NCBI GenBank assembly: GCA_964459445.1
Contig: CAYWMP010000051.1
Location: 1 to 32,539, forward strand
Origin: CAYWMP01 sp964459445
Lineage (GTDB): Bacteria; Desulfobacterota; DSM-4660; Desulfatiglandales; HGW-15
Direction: 5' to 3'
DNA length: 32,539 nucleotides
A program made the position numbers and the translations under genes. The notes under the pieces are model-generated. The model did not search any database, was not told where the DNA came from, and saw only the letters and a program-made list of their open reading frames with translations. Below, piece by piece: positions 7,766 through 14,918 of the stretch. Positions within the stretch are counted from its first letter, which is position 1. The number at the start of each line of letters is the position of its first letter.

Positions 7766-7928
7766 AAATGATAGTTGCTCGTTGCATGTTTCTGGTTCCT
7801 CGTTTTTGGTTATTAATGCTGAGCGGAAAGCTTGTCCTATTGAATTGTAGTAAGAGCCAACTGGATGGGTAGTCGAAGCAAACCTTGAACCCTGAACGGT
7901 GAACCTGAGTAGTTGGGAGAGATGAACA

Positions 7929-8930
7929 ATGAATCCTATTCAATACCAAATCGCGCGAGGCGTCAATTCGAGCGGGACGGAAGAGGTGGAAGTGCTCCAG
8001 ACCGATGTGATGCGTTTTATGGCCATATTGGGATTCTGTCTCATGATCATATTCGCCCTGGTTCAGAGTCTGCCCGCAGTCCCTCAAGATCTACAACCCA
8101 CTTTGATTAATAGAGAAATACAGGACCGGGAGATCGAAGAAATGGAGGTCCATTTATCACACCTGCGGAGGGAACTTGTGGATCTGGAGCAGGAAGTTAA
8201 GAGTGCAAAGGAACAGAGCGAAAGATCATCACTGTCCACAAAGATTGCCCATAGAAATGAACAGGAAGCCCTTGACCGTGCTGAAAAGGCAAATCAGGAA
8301 TTTGCACGACTATCTCAATCACTTGCCGCTGCGAAGGAGGAAATGGATAGGCGGGAAGAGAAACTTTTATCCATTAAGGTTGATATCGCGAAAGGCACCA
8401 AGGACCTTTCGAAGGTTCGCGGAGATTTGAAGAGAGAAGAGAAGCAATTGGGTATCTTAGAGGCCGAACTGGATCGTGCCAGCAAGCGGTTCTCAGAATT
8501 AAAGCGCAGTCCCAAAGAAAAGGATCAGAAGCCGGTTCCCCCAACCCCATCACCCCCACGTGAAAAAAAGGACGTAGGATATACACTCCGTTTTGAATCA
8601 GACAGGGCCTTGGAAACCCTTTTGAAAAGTGAAAGGGTTCGGCTTTTTGCCATGGTTGGAAAGAAAACCTGGGCCTTTAAAGCCACGAAGGGGAGATCGC
8701 TATTTATTACATCAGAAAGACCAACGCGATTCCATGTGATGGAATCCCGAACCGTGCCTCCGGATTACGGAAAGGTATTAAGTCGGGCGGTTGTGGCCTT
8801 TGGCCGTGAGAGTGTGACATGGGGCGTGACGTTGCCGACGGAAATCAGCCTGTCACTCAGCAAACAAATGAAGAACCATCGGGGAGGGGAGTTGATTATT
8901 AATCAAAAGGGCTCTGTGGCTCTTAAATAA
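7929..8930 (+). CDS. TolR/ExbD-like single-TM protein with periplasmic coiled coil
   Basis: The 333 residues divide into a short cytoplasmic start (1-25), a membrane helix (27-48) beginning DVMRFMAILGFCLMIIFALV, a long coiled coil (about 60-192), a Pro-rich linker (201-211) and a C-terminal domain of about 115 residues. Asp26 at the cytoplasmic edge of the helix matches the essential ion-carrying Asp of ExbD/TolR/MotB (DVMLVLLIIF in ExbD). The coiled coil makes it much longer than ExbD/TolR (about 140 residues). The tail is neither OmpA-like nor obviously TolR-like, so its partner is unknown. GGGAGAGA precedes the ATG. The 163-bp gap from the channel gene contains only degenerate repeats of the GTTGCTCGTTGC and TGAACCCTGAAC type. 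I infer an ion-driven unit transmitting force or a signal to the periplasm. Confidence 0.62.
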   Translation: MNPIQYQIARGVNSSGTEEVEVLQTDVMRFMAILGFCLMIIFALVQSLPAVPQDLQPTLINREIQDREIEEMEVHLSHLRRELVDLEQEVKSAKEQSERSSLSTKIAHRNEQEALDRAEKANQEFARLSQSLAAAKEEMDRREEKLLSIKVDIAKGTKDLSKVRGDLKREEKQLGILEAELDRASKRFSELKRSPKEKDQKPVPPTPSPPREKKDVGYTLRFESDRALETLLKSERVRLFAMVGKKTWAFKATKGRSLFITSERPTRFHVMESRTVPPDYGKVLSRAVVAFGRESVTWGVTLPTEISLSLSKQMKNHRGGELIINQKGSVALK

Positions 8931-9075
8931 CTTTTATAATTTAGCGCCTCGAAAAGGATACATGGAGGGGGATTCGAGGATAAGCAAAAAGGCATAAGGC
9001 GTAAGGCGCAGGGCACAAGGAAGAGATACTTCACCTTACACATTGAGCCTTATAGAAGATCAGGACATATCAGAG

Positions 9076-9164
9076 AACCCTCGTATCTGACTAAGCAACG
9101 CTGGAGTCAGTTTTTTGATCAAACTGGCCGCTTAGGCGGCCAGAGGCGGCGCTGAACCCTGAAC
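9076..9164. repeat. Direct repeat R1, copy 1 (89 bp identical)
   Basis: Bases 9076-9164 are identical to 10216-10304, at an offset of exactly 1140 bp. Weaker similarity extends on both sides, including CAAAGAGATTGCTG downstream in both copies. The block contains a T6-tailed hairpin (9087-9116) and the perfect hairpin CTGGCCGCTTAGGCGGCCAG (9124-9143). It occupies the 368-bp gap 8931-9298, in which I see no gene. Confidence 0.9.
9087..9116 (+). terminator. Possible intrinsic terminator in repeat R1 copy 1
   Basis: CTGACT pairs with AGTCAG across a 12-nt loop and is followed directly by TTTTTT. The stem is short, so it is a modest terminator, but the second stable hairpin at 9124-9143 may reinforce it. 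It would end the unit containing the TolR-like gene. Confidence 0.4.
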
Positions 9165-9298
9165 GCTGAACCCTGCAATCTGAGTCGCAGCTACCCGACA
9201 AAGAGATTGCTGATCCCCATAGAGTTTGTAAAGGCTAATTGGAAAGAATTATGAAGGTTCCCAATTCTGTCGATTTTGGGAAACGGAGGTACTGAGAA

Positions 9299-9922
9299 AT
9301 GAACGGGACGACATCAAAGTTGAAGACATTTAGAAATTCGATACTTAGCGTTTTGTGCCTATCTCTAATGATGATGTGGGGATGCACCACCATGTCAGCC
9401 ATTCCCGTGACCTTGAAAGAGGTGAAAGATTATGTGGTCGGACAACAGGAGAGTTTTCCTTATCCCCTGAATCGCGTTTTGTGGGCAGCTGCGCAAAGCC
9501 TCTCGGAAACCAATTTCACTCTGAATAGGGTTGAATATTTCAATCAAAAGGCCCTGCTACAGTCTGAATGGCAGAAAACGGCCGTGGCGTTATCCTTTGA
9601 AGCCATCACACCATCGTTGACAAAGATGACCAGTAAGCTCAAGCGAGGGGATGCTACAAGGGAATTTGCGACGGAAAGGGCTTTGTTCAAACATTCCCGC
9701 GAAATTTTGGAAAAGAACCGATCCATGAGGTGGGAGGATCTTGTGAAAGGTATGGCAGCCATTCACATGTCCCCTGAAAATCATTCACCGGTTATCGGGT
9801 ATATAAGACCCGGAGAAAATGTTGCGGTCTTGGACAAGGTGAACAGTTGGAGCAAAGTGGATCTCATGGATGGGCACACCGGCTATATGAGAATCGTAAG
9901 TCCGCTGGCGGCAAAGAACTAG
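9299..9922 (+). CDS. Lipoprotein with C-terminal SH3-like domain
   Basis: A 207-residue protein with a lipoprotein signal ending MMWGC (Cys29). Residues about 50-135 (YPLNRVLWAAAQSLSETNF and following) resemble the small DUF3568-type lipoprotein fold in which a residue string after a conserved Leu-Trp forms an alpha/beta unit. Residues about 150-203 look like a bacterial SH3 domain (IHMSPENHSPVIGYIRPGEN, then SWSKVDLMDGHTGYM), a module that often binds cell-wall peptides. It is therefore probably a membrane-anchored peptidoglycan-contacting protein. ACGGAGGT sits 8 bases before the ATG. The gene lies between two copies of an 89-bp identical repeat, which isolates it as a cassette-like unit. 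No promoter is evident, though CTGTCGATTTT upstream faintly resembles the cluster motif. Confidence 0.7.
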   Translation: MNGTTSKLKTFRNSILSVLCLSLMMMWGCTTMSAIPVTLKEVKDYVVGQQESFPYPLNRVLWAAAQSLSETNFTLNRVEYFNQKALLQSEWQKTAVALSFEAITPSLTKMTSKLKRGDATREFATERALFKHSREILEKNRSMRWEDLVKGMAAIHMSPENHSPVIGYIRPGENVAVLDKVNSWSKVDLMDGHTGYMRIVSPLAAKN

Positions 9923-10054
9923 AGCCCTACCTCCGTCAATGAGCAATTGATTCAAAGATGACTCCTATTGAGTCGGACTCGCACGGCACAAATCCGTCCT
10001 TAAGAAAATTCCAAAAAAGCCTACCCAGACCCATAAGCCCTTGGGTCCTCCAGA

Positions 10055-10074
10055 GGGGAGCGGAAACGCTCCCC
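10055..10074. other. Stable hairpin with GAAA tetraloop
   Basis: GGGGAGCG pairs perfectly with CGCTCCCC across GAAA, a GNRA-type tetraloop. There is no T run after it, so it is not a classical terminator. It lies in the gene-free stretch 9923-10444 together with repeat R1 copy 2. It could be an mRNA-stabilising structure or part of a structured RNA; nothing else supports either. Confidence 0.45.
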
Positions 10075-10215
10075 CACCCCTTTCTGCGTCCTTTCTTTCG
10101 TGATGAAATCTATGGCCTGTTCCTTACAAATAGGCCCGAGGTTCAAGGCGCAGGGTTCAAGGAAAAAAGCATTAGCCTAAGCACTATCGAATATCCTGAC
10201 CTATCAGAAACCTTA

Positions 10216-10304
10216 AACCCTCGTATCTGACTAAGCAACGCTGGAGTCAGTTTTTTGATCAAACTGGCCGCTTAGGCGGCCAGAGGCGGCGCTGAACCCT
10301 GAAC
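10216..10304. repeat. Direct repeat R1, copy 2 (89 bp identical)
   Basis: This is the second identical copy of the block at 9076-9164 and contains the same two hairpins (10227-10256 with T6 tail; 10264-10283). It again lies after one cluster gene and before the next, as if the block serves as a spacer or terminator between units. The remaining 9923-10444 stretch shows no convincing gene; the 90-codon frame at 9958-10230 runs into the repeat. Confidence 0.9.
10227..10256 (+). terminator. Possible intrinsic terminator in repeat R1 copy 2
   Basis: The same CTGACT/AGTCAG stem and T6 tail as at 9087. The candidate ECF promoter motif lies 131 bp downstream, so termination here followed by fresh initiation would make 10445 the start of a new unit. 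Confidence 0.4.
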
Positions 10305-10386
10305 CCCGAAAGCTGAGCCCAGAGATCCGGCAAAGAGATTGCTGGCTCCTGGGAAAGAAGAAAATCACCTGCACATATTCCCCGCC

Positions 10387-10398
10387 TGTCCGTCTAAT
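10387..10398 (+). promoter_or_regulatory. Candidate ECF promoter -10 motif, copy 3 (TGTCCGTCTAAT)
   Basis: The 12-base sequence is identical to the copy at 4491 and lies 46 bp before the start at 10445. Exact recurrence ahead of two cluster genes suggests a shared regulator, most simply the sigma factor encoded at 3664. Confidence 0.42.
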
Positions 10399-10444
10399 AA
10401 AAAATAGGGAAACAAAACGAAAACCAAGGAGAAGGATCAAGAAC

Positions 10445-12340
10445 ATGAAAGTCATGAGAAGGCCAAGAGTGAATTTCGGGGTGCAATGTAGAAACAGAAG
10501 CCGAAGCAAAGGTCTTATATTAGGCCTGTTAATGTTCCTGTCCATAGGATGTGCGGCCACACTTCCGGAAACCAAGATGGATCCGGCACCTGAGTCATCT
10601 GTTAAGCTAAGGGCCTGGGTTGAAAAGGATCTCTTGCCCTATCTGGTCGAGCAACTGGGAAAACACCCTAAATTCAAAGGCCAACCATTCATCGTAGTCA
10701 GCATGCGGGGTGACAATGTGCAGACGGAAATCGATTATCTCACAAAGGCGATCAGGGAAGAAGCCTTTGATGCCCTGATGGCAGAACCCGGGATCAATCT
10801 CATGTGGCGTCCTTCCCTTGAACCATGGCGGCATCACACAAGCCTCAAAAAGACTCAATGCAGGGATTTCCGGAAATTGGCATTTTATGTAGGTATCGAT
10901 ATCAATTTCAGACCCATAGACCGAGGCCTTCGCGTGAAGGTTCGCGCCCTGAATATCCAGGAAAACAAATGGGAGTCCGGTTTCGGGCTTGTCTGGCAAG
11001 GGAAACCCACAAAGACCCAATTAGCGGCCCTCGGCCGAAAGGAGACGGATGAATACCTTAGAGGACTACGGCCGCTTCCCTTTACGGATGAAGAACCGGA
11101 TCTCCTCGCTTCCTACCTGGCGCGTAATCTCAGTTGCCTTTTCCGTTATGGGGAAAAAAGTGATGTGGTGGTCCATATGGAACGAAGTGGTGCGGCGAGC
11201 GGGGAATTCTTTTCAACAACCCTCAACCTCGTGGACAACTATTTGGATAAGTTCAGGGAAGTGAGAGTCACCAAAGATCCTGAAAAGGCCAATACTATTT
11301 TGCATGCCGAGGTCCACCGCATTCATGGCACACTCCACCAAATCTGGGTATCGGCTGTTTCCAAACCGGGTATGATTTCTATCCCGGGCGCGGAAACAGA
11401 AGCCTATGTCCGAGTCAAGAAAAGCCGGTTGGCGTCCTCAAATCCGCCGAACCGAATTGATCCTCCCCCAATCTATAATACCATGCCCATCATCTCGTCC
11501 TTCAGGGTTGTGACACCTGTGAGCCTGACCCTGTGCAAAACAGACACCCCCTGGATCGCGGGGGCCAGGGACATCAGGTCCGATGATCAAATACCCTCGG
11601 GGACCTGTCTTGGAATCGAAGTAATATCGAATCGGCCCGGTTATGTTTTCCTGATCGGCCAGGATGGCGAAGGCCGATTCCTGCGGCTATTCCCTTCCGA
11701 TTGTGACGAATTCAGCGGAATAAATCGTCGATTGAGAAAAGGCCGGCCCTTTCGCTTCCCCCTGCAATCCAATTCACGAATACGCAAATTGGTACTCAAG
11801 GGGGAACTTGGCACGGAGAGGATCTATGTTGTCGCTATTGCAGATCCTCGATTGGCGAGGAAATTCGAAAAAAGAATAGAGCTATTGGGTGACCTGTGCT
11901 CACCAGGACGAAATATATTTCGTGTGGATAGTTCATACAATCCGACTGAGAAATGGGAGAGATATCTAAATAGAATGGTTCGAGAAAACAGAGGGGCTTT
12001 GGACTGGAGGGTTCTCCGATTTGAACATGTCTCCCGTCATTACTCCTTTAACGGTGCCAATTTAGTTAACCTTATTCAAATATGCAGGGCCTCAACAATC
12101 TCTTTGCAGGGACGAAAGGACAAGAAGGTGGTGCAACAGGCGTTGCAGGCCAGCGGGCGGAGAGATGCTTTTAGTAAAATCGGAAATCGCATTCAGGCAA
12201 GTTTCAATGATATTTCGCCGCCCGCTATGATTAGGCGTTATGCAAAGGGTATCTCACCGAATCAAGTTCGTCCCTTACAAGAGATCCCCGAGTCCCCGCT
12301 TAATCAGGCCAGCTTTCAAGGCATTTATGATTTGTGTTGA
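10445..12340 (+). CDS. Large lipoprotein with DUF4384 domain
   Basis: A 631-residue lipoprotein. A basic N-terminus is followed by GLILGLLMFLSIGC with the lipobox Cys36. The first half of the mature protein (about 50-340) is not recognised; its alternating strands and the phrases IVVSMRGDN and ANTILHAEVHRIHGTLHQIWV suggest domains like those seen in secreted LpoB/penicillin-binding-protein-activator-type lipoproteins, a weak resemblance. A DUF4384 domain covers about 375-480: GTCLGIEVISNRPGYVFLIG, then RFLRLFPSDCDEF and a strand with ERIYVVAIAD. In many bacteria DUF4384 is found in or beside secreted caspase-like proteases, and here the three caspase genes follow. AAGGAGAAGGA precedes the ATG. 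A candidate ECF promoter lies upstream, and the operon probably continues into the SPOR-like gene 48 bp downstream. Confidence 0.78.
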   Translation: MKVMRRPRVNFGVQCRNRSRSKGLILGLLMFLSIGCAATLPETKMDPAPESSVKLRAWVEKDLLPYLVEQLGKHPKFKGQPFIVVSMRGDNVQTEIDYLTKAIREEAFDALMAEPGINLMWRPSLEPWRHHTSLKKTQCRDFRKLAFYVGIDINFRPIDRGLRVKVRALNIQENKWESGFGLVWQGKPTKTQLAALGRKETDEYLRGLRPLPFTDEEPDLLASYLARNLSCLFRYGEKSDVVVHMERSGAASGEFFSTTLNLVDNYLDKFREVRVTKDPEKANTILHAEVHRIHGTLHQIWVSAVSKPGMISIPGAETEAYVRVKKSRLASSNPPNRIDPPPIYNTMPIISSFRVVTPVSLTLCKTDTPWIAGARDIRSDDQIPSGTCLGIEVISNRPGYVFLIGQDGEGRFLRLFPSDCDEFSGINRRLRKGRPFRFPLQSNSRIRKLVLKGELGTERIYVVAIADPRLARKFEKRIELLGDLCSPGRNIFRVDSSYNPTEKWERYLNRMVRENRGALDWRVLRFEHVSRHYSFNGANLVNLIQICRASTISLQGRKDKKVVQQALQASGRRDAFSKIGNRIQASFNDISPPAMIRRYAKGISPNQVRPLQEIPESPLNQASFQGIYDLC

Positions 12341-12388
12341 AAGAGGTTTCCGATGGCATCAGCTAAGGCCACAGGGAGGTAAAAGAAT

Positions 12389-12940
12389 ATGATTCGATTT
12401 TTTGGAATGATCCTGGGAATCCTTCTCGTATGCGGCGTTTTCTGGTTTTACGCCAATTCGGGATCCATCCCCGAAAAGCTGAAGGTGCCCCAAAAGGTCG
12501 AAAGGATTTATCGAAAGGCTATAGACAAAATTCCCACAGAGTCTCTCAAGGAAAAACTGGGCCGGTTCGTTGAAGAGGTATCAACCGGAACGACACCCTT
12601 TGAGATCGCAGATCTGGATGTCACGCCTATCCATAAGGAGAAATCCGAACCCGTTTTCATAGAGAAGCCCGTGGCCCCCAATAAAACAAGATCCCAATAT
12701 GTCTTTTGGGGTCCATTTCGTGTTCGATCATCGGCCAAGGGTTTTGCGTCCAGGTTAAAAGAACTGACCGGGCTCGATATTCAGGTCATGAAAAGACAGC
12801 GGGGACAATATCTGGTGGCCTTTTCCTTTGGTGACGAACAGGAACGTCTGGGCAATATACGCATGATTGAGGAACGAACGGGCATGGCCCTCAAGGACCG
12901 CAACCTAAATACGACGAAAAATTCAATGAATGAGGGATAG
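12389..12940 (+). CDS. Membrane-anchored SPOR-like domain protein
   Basis: A 183-residue protein with one N-terminal membrane helix (about 3-20), a charged linker, and a C-terminal SPOR-like domain at about 103-170 (QYVFWGPFRVRSSAKGFASR, then GQYLVAFSFGDEQE). SPOR domains bind peptidoglycan strands lacking stem peptides. The domain is divergent and was identified by the repeating strand-helix pattern and the aromatic-rich first strand. Bipartite topology (inner-membrane anchor, periplasmic wall-binding head) is inferred. AGGGAGGT lies 10 bases before the ATG. Its end overlaps or abuts the lytic transglycosylase gene, so a wall-binding protein and a wall-cutting enzyme are coupled. Confidence 0.65.
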   Translation: MIRFFGMILGILLVCGVFWFYANSGSIPEKLKVPQKVERIYRKAIDKIPTESLKEKLGRFVEEVSTGTTPFEIADLDVTPIHKEKSEPVFIEKPVAPNKTRSQYVFWGPFRVRSSAKGFASRLKELTGLDIQVMKRQRGQYLVAFSFGDEQERLGNIRMIEERTGMALKDRNLNTTKNSMNEG

Positions 12941-12944
12941 AAAA

Positions 12945-13829
12945 GTGGCCACACACAAACAAGTCAGGAATAGTTCCAGATCCTCTAATCTTTTCAGTAT
13001 ACTCCTGGCCTGGGCGTTCTTTTTTTTACTGATTATCTTGACCACCTACCAGTCTGCCCTAGGGGCCCGCATACCCGATGGCCAGACTCTCCAAACGGTA
13101 TGGGAGCGGTATTTATCCCGGGATGCCCACAAAGAACCCCTGTTGCGTTTCCCCTATGAAGACTGTTTTCGCGTGGCGGCAGAAACCTCCGATCTCCCCC
13201 TTTCCCTGCTCCTGGCCGTGGCTCGAGGGGAGTCTGATTTTGATCCAAGGGCCAAGTCCGACAAATCCTGTTACGGCATTATGCAGATCCGGTGGCCGAT
13301 CACAGCCAAACATTTGGGCATAACAAGTCGCCATGCCCTTTATGATCCCTGCACCAACATTCGGGCCGGGGCGAGGTATCTACGTGAATTGCTGGACCGC
13401 TATGAGGGTAACCTGCACCTTGCCCTAGCGGCATACAATTACGGCCCAGGACGCATATCCAAGGGTATTCATCCAAACGCCATACCCAGGGGAGCGCGTT
13501 GGTACAGCAGTTATATCCACCATCATCTTCAATATGTCATGCGAAGCGCAACAGGCAATAGCAGTCATAACGCACCCCAAAAAAAGCGCTCCTATCGTCC
13601 CGAGGGGAAACTGGAGATCGTTTCCTTTAACGAGCCCTACAGGGCCAGGGGGTTTTATGATTATAGCGTGACAAGATGGCCTTCACTGCGGTTTGGCTGG
13701 TTCAAGGTTGGGTTGGGACGGTATAGGGTGGTGATGCTTTACAAAAACCGCCGTGAACTCAACAGGGGGCGTAAGGTGCTTGGAAGGCTTGGCTTTTCAA
13801 TGAGAGAGGCTCGGTTTTTGCACAACTGA
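12945..13829 (+). CDS. Lytic transglycosylase, SLT domain
   Basis: A periplasmic muramidase-type enzyme that should cleave the glycan strands of peptidoglycan to give 1,6-anhydro ends. Numbered from ATG 12930, it has a basic lead and a signal or anchor helix (about 21-40). The SLT domain (about 75-200) has the catalytic glutamate E101 in ARGESDFDPRAKS, the YGIMQIRW motif and AAYNYGPGRI. The last 60 residues (FGWFKVGLGRYRVVMLYKN) have a SPOR-like strand pattern. I prefer GTG 12945 as start because GAGGGAT lies 6 bases upstream of it; ATG 12930 lacks a ribosome site and would overlap the previous gene by 11 bp. The protein is 294 or 299 residues. It may open the wall for assembly of the cluster's envelope complex. 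Confidence 0.88.
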   Translation: MATHKQVRNSSRSSNLFSILLAWAFFFLLIILTTYQSALGARIPDGQTLQTVWERYLSRDAHKEPLLRFPYEDCFRVAAETSDLPLSLLLAVARGESDFDPRAKSDKSCYGIMQIRWPITAKHLGITSRHALYDPCTNIRAGARYLRELLDRYEGNLHLALAAYNYGPGRISKGIHPNAIPRGARWYSSYIHHHLQYVMRSATGNSSHNAPQKKRSYRPEGKLEIVSFNEPYRARGFYDYSVTRWPSLRFGWFKVGLGRYRVVMLYKNRRELNRGRKVLGRLGFSMREARFLHN

Positions 13830-13851
13830 AGTTTGTCCAGGAGGCTTGATC

Positions 13852-14889
13852 ATGAAAAACAAATTCAGTTACAAAGATACTCACGGGAAACGGATAGGCG
13901 CATGGGTCATGGCGGTGTCCATTTTTTGTGCGATCATTCTACCCTTTAAATGCGTTTTCGCCATGGTGGAAGTCACCGAGAAGGCCATTGGCTTAGATAA
14001 CAGGACACAATCTCTCAAGGTATCTTTTGAGCTCAGGTCGTCTTCCTATAGGGTGGGAGAGGCGATCCGGTTCAATGTTAAAGGGAATAAGGACTTTTAT
14101 CTCTATGTTTTTGCGATAAATGAAGCGGAACGCCGAGCTGTGCTTTTGATTCCCAATGAAAAGCGGCGCAACAGGTACAGAGCAAATCGGGTCCACATTG
14201 TCCCGGATAGGGGCGTGGAATTTTTTGCCGACCGGCAGGGCATTGAAAAAGTTCTGATGGTTGCAACAACACGCTATGTGGATGTGAACACAAAGGGCTA
14301 CAGAAAAGTCAGGGGGTATTTTCTGACCACGCCAGCCCGTGTCAAATTCCATGTCAAGTCATTAGGGATTCAGAAGCCTAGAGTGAAGGGGGAGAGGGTG
14401 GTAAAGGTATTGTACCTCAACATAAAGGCGCCTGCCTACGACGCCCGGTTATCCCAATCCTCGAGCTCTGCGCCCGATTGGAGAAGAAAAACCAAGGCCA
14501 TTGCCTTTGTATCCAGTGACCGTGTGGTCTACAGGACGGGGGAAATTGTCAGGATCGCCTATGGTGCTGACAGGGCGGGCTGGATTCGGATTTTCGCCCT
14601 GGGGCCTGAGGCCGACACTACGTTACTGAAAAAACGGCGGGTATCAGGGAAGGATATCTACCATTTGCGGGCCAGGGCCGAACATCCTACGGGGCCACAC
14701 AAACTGGTGGCCGTCTACACAACAGGCGAAGCGATAGAATCCCAGGTTTCTCCCCAATATATCGCGGGCCTCAAGGAGAAAGCCCTCATACCCTTGGGCC
14801 GAAAAAAATGGACCTATGCAGTATCACGTCTTGATATAATAAAGAGTCAACAGGGTTCAGTGCAGAAATGGCCTTTTTCAAGCCGGTGA
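13852..14889 (+). CDS. Secreted DUF4384-type protein
   Basis: About 345 residues, with a signal peptide (WVMAVSIFCAIILPFKCVFA) and a likely cut before MVEVTEK. The mature part contains two beta-sandwich-like units. The first (about 55-165) has the DUF4384 pattern: YRVGEAIRFNVKGNKDFYLY, then AVLLIPNEKRRNRYRANRVH and VLMVATTRYVDV. The second (about 215-300) repeats the theme with VYRTGEIVRIAYGADRAGWI. No catalytic residues are apparent, so a binding or scaffold role is more likely than an enzymatic one. ATG 13852 is chosen over TTG 13846 because CCAGGAGG sits 7 bases upstream of it. It lies between the transglycosylase and the first caspase, which carries a C-terminal DUF4384 domain of its own. 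Confidence 0.72.
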   Translation: MKNKFSYKDTHGKRIGAWVMAVSIFCAIILPFKCVFAMVEVTEKAIGLDNRTQSLKVSFELRSSSYRVGEAIRFNVKGNKDFYLYVFAINEAERRAVLLIPNEKRRNRYRANRVHIVPDRGVEFFADRQGIEKVLMVATTRYVDVNTKGYRKVRGYFLTTPARVKFHVKSLGIQKPRVKGERVVKVLYLNIKAPAYDARLSQSSSSAPDWRRKTKAIAFVSSDRVVYRTGEIVRIAYGADRAGWIRIFALGPEADTTLLKKRRVSGKDIYHLRARAEHPTGPHKLVAVYTTGEAIESQVSPQYIAGLKEKALIPLGRKKWTYAVSRLDIIKSQQGSVQKWPFSSR

Positions 14890-14918
14890 GCACGAACCGC
14901 AACTTTGGAGGATAAGAA

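Noticed and set aside
7052..9922. Zorya-type defence system (ZorA/ZorB-like pair)
   Set aside because: The two membrane proteins are MotAB/ExbBD-like, but no ZorC, ZorD helicase or ZorE nuclease is present and the context is envelope proteins.
9958..10230. 90-codon + strand frame between the SH3-like lipoprotein and DUF4384 genes
   Set aside because: It has no ribosome site, is low in recognisable protein character, and runs through the hairpins and into the duplicated 89-bp repeat.
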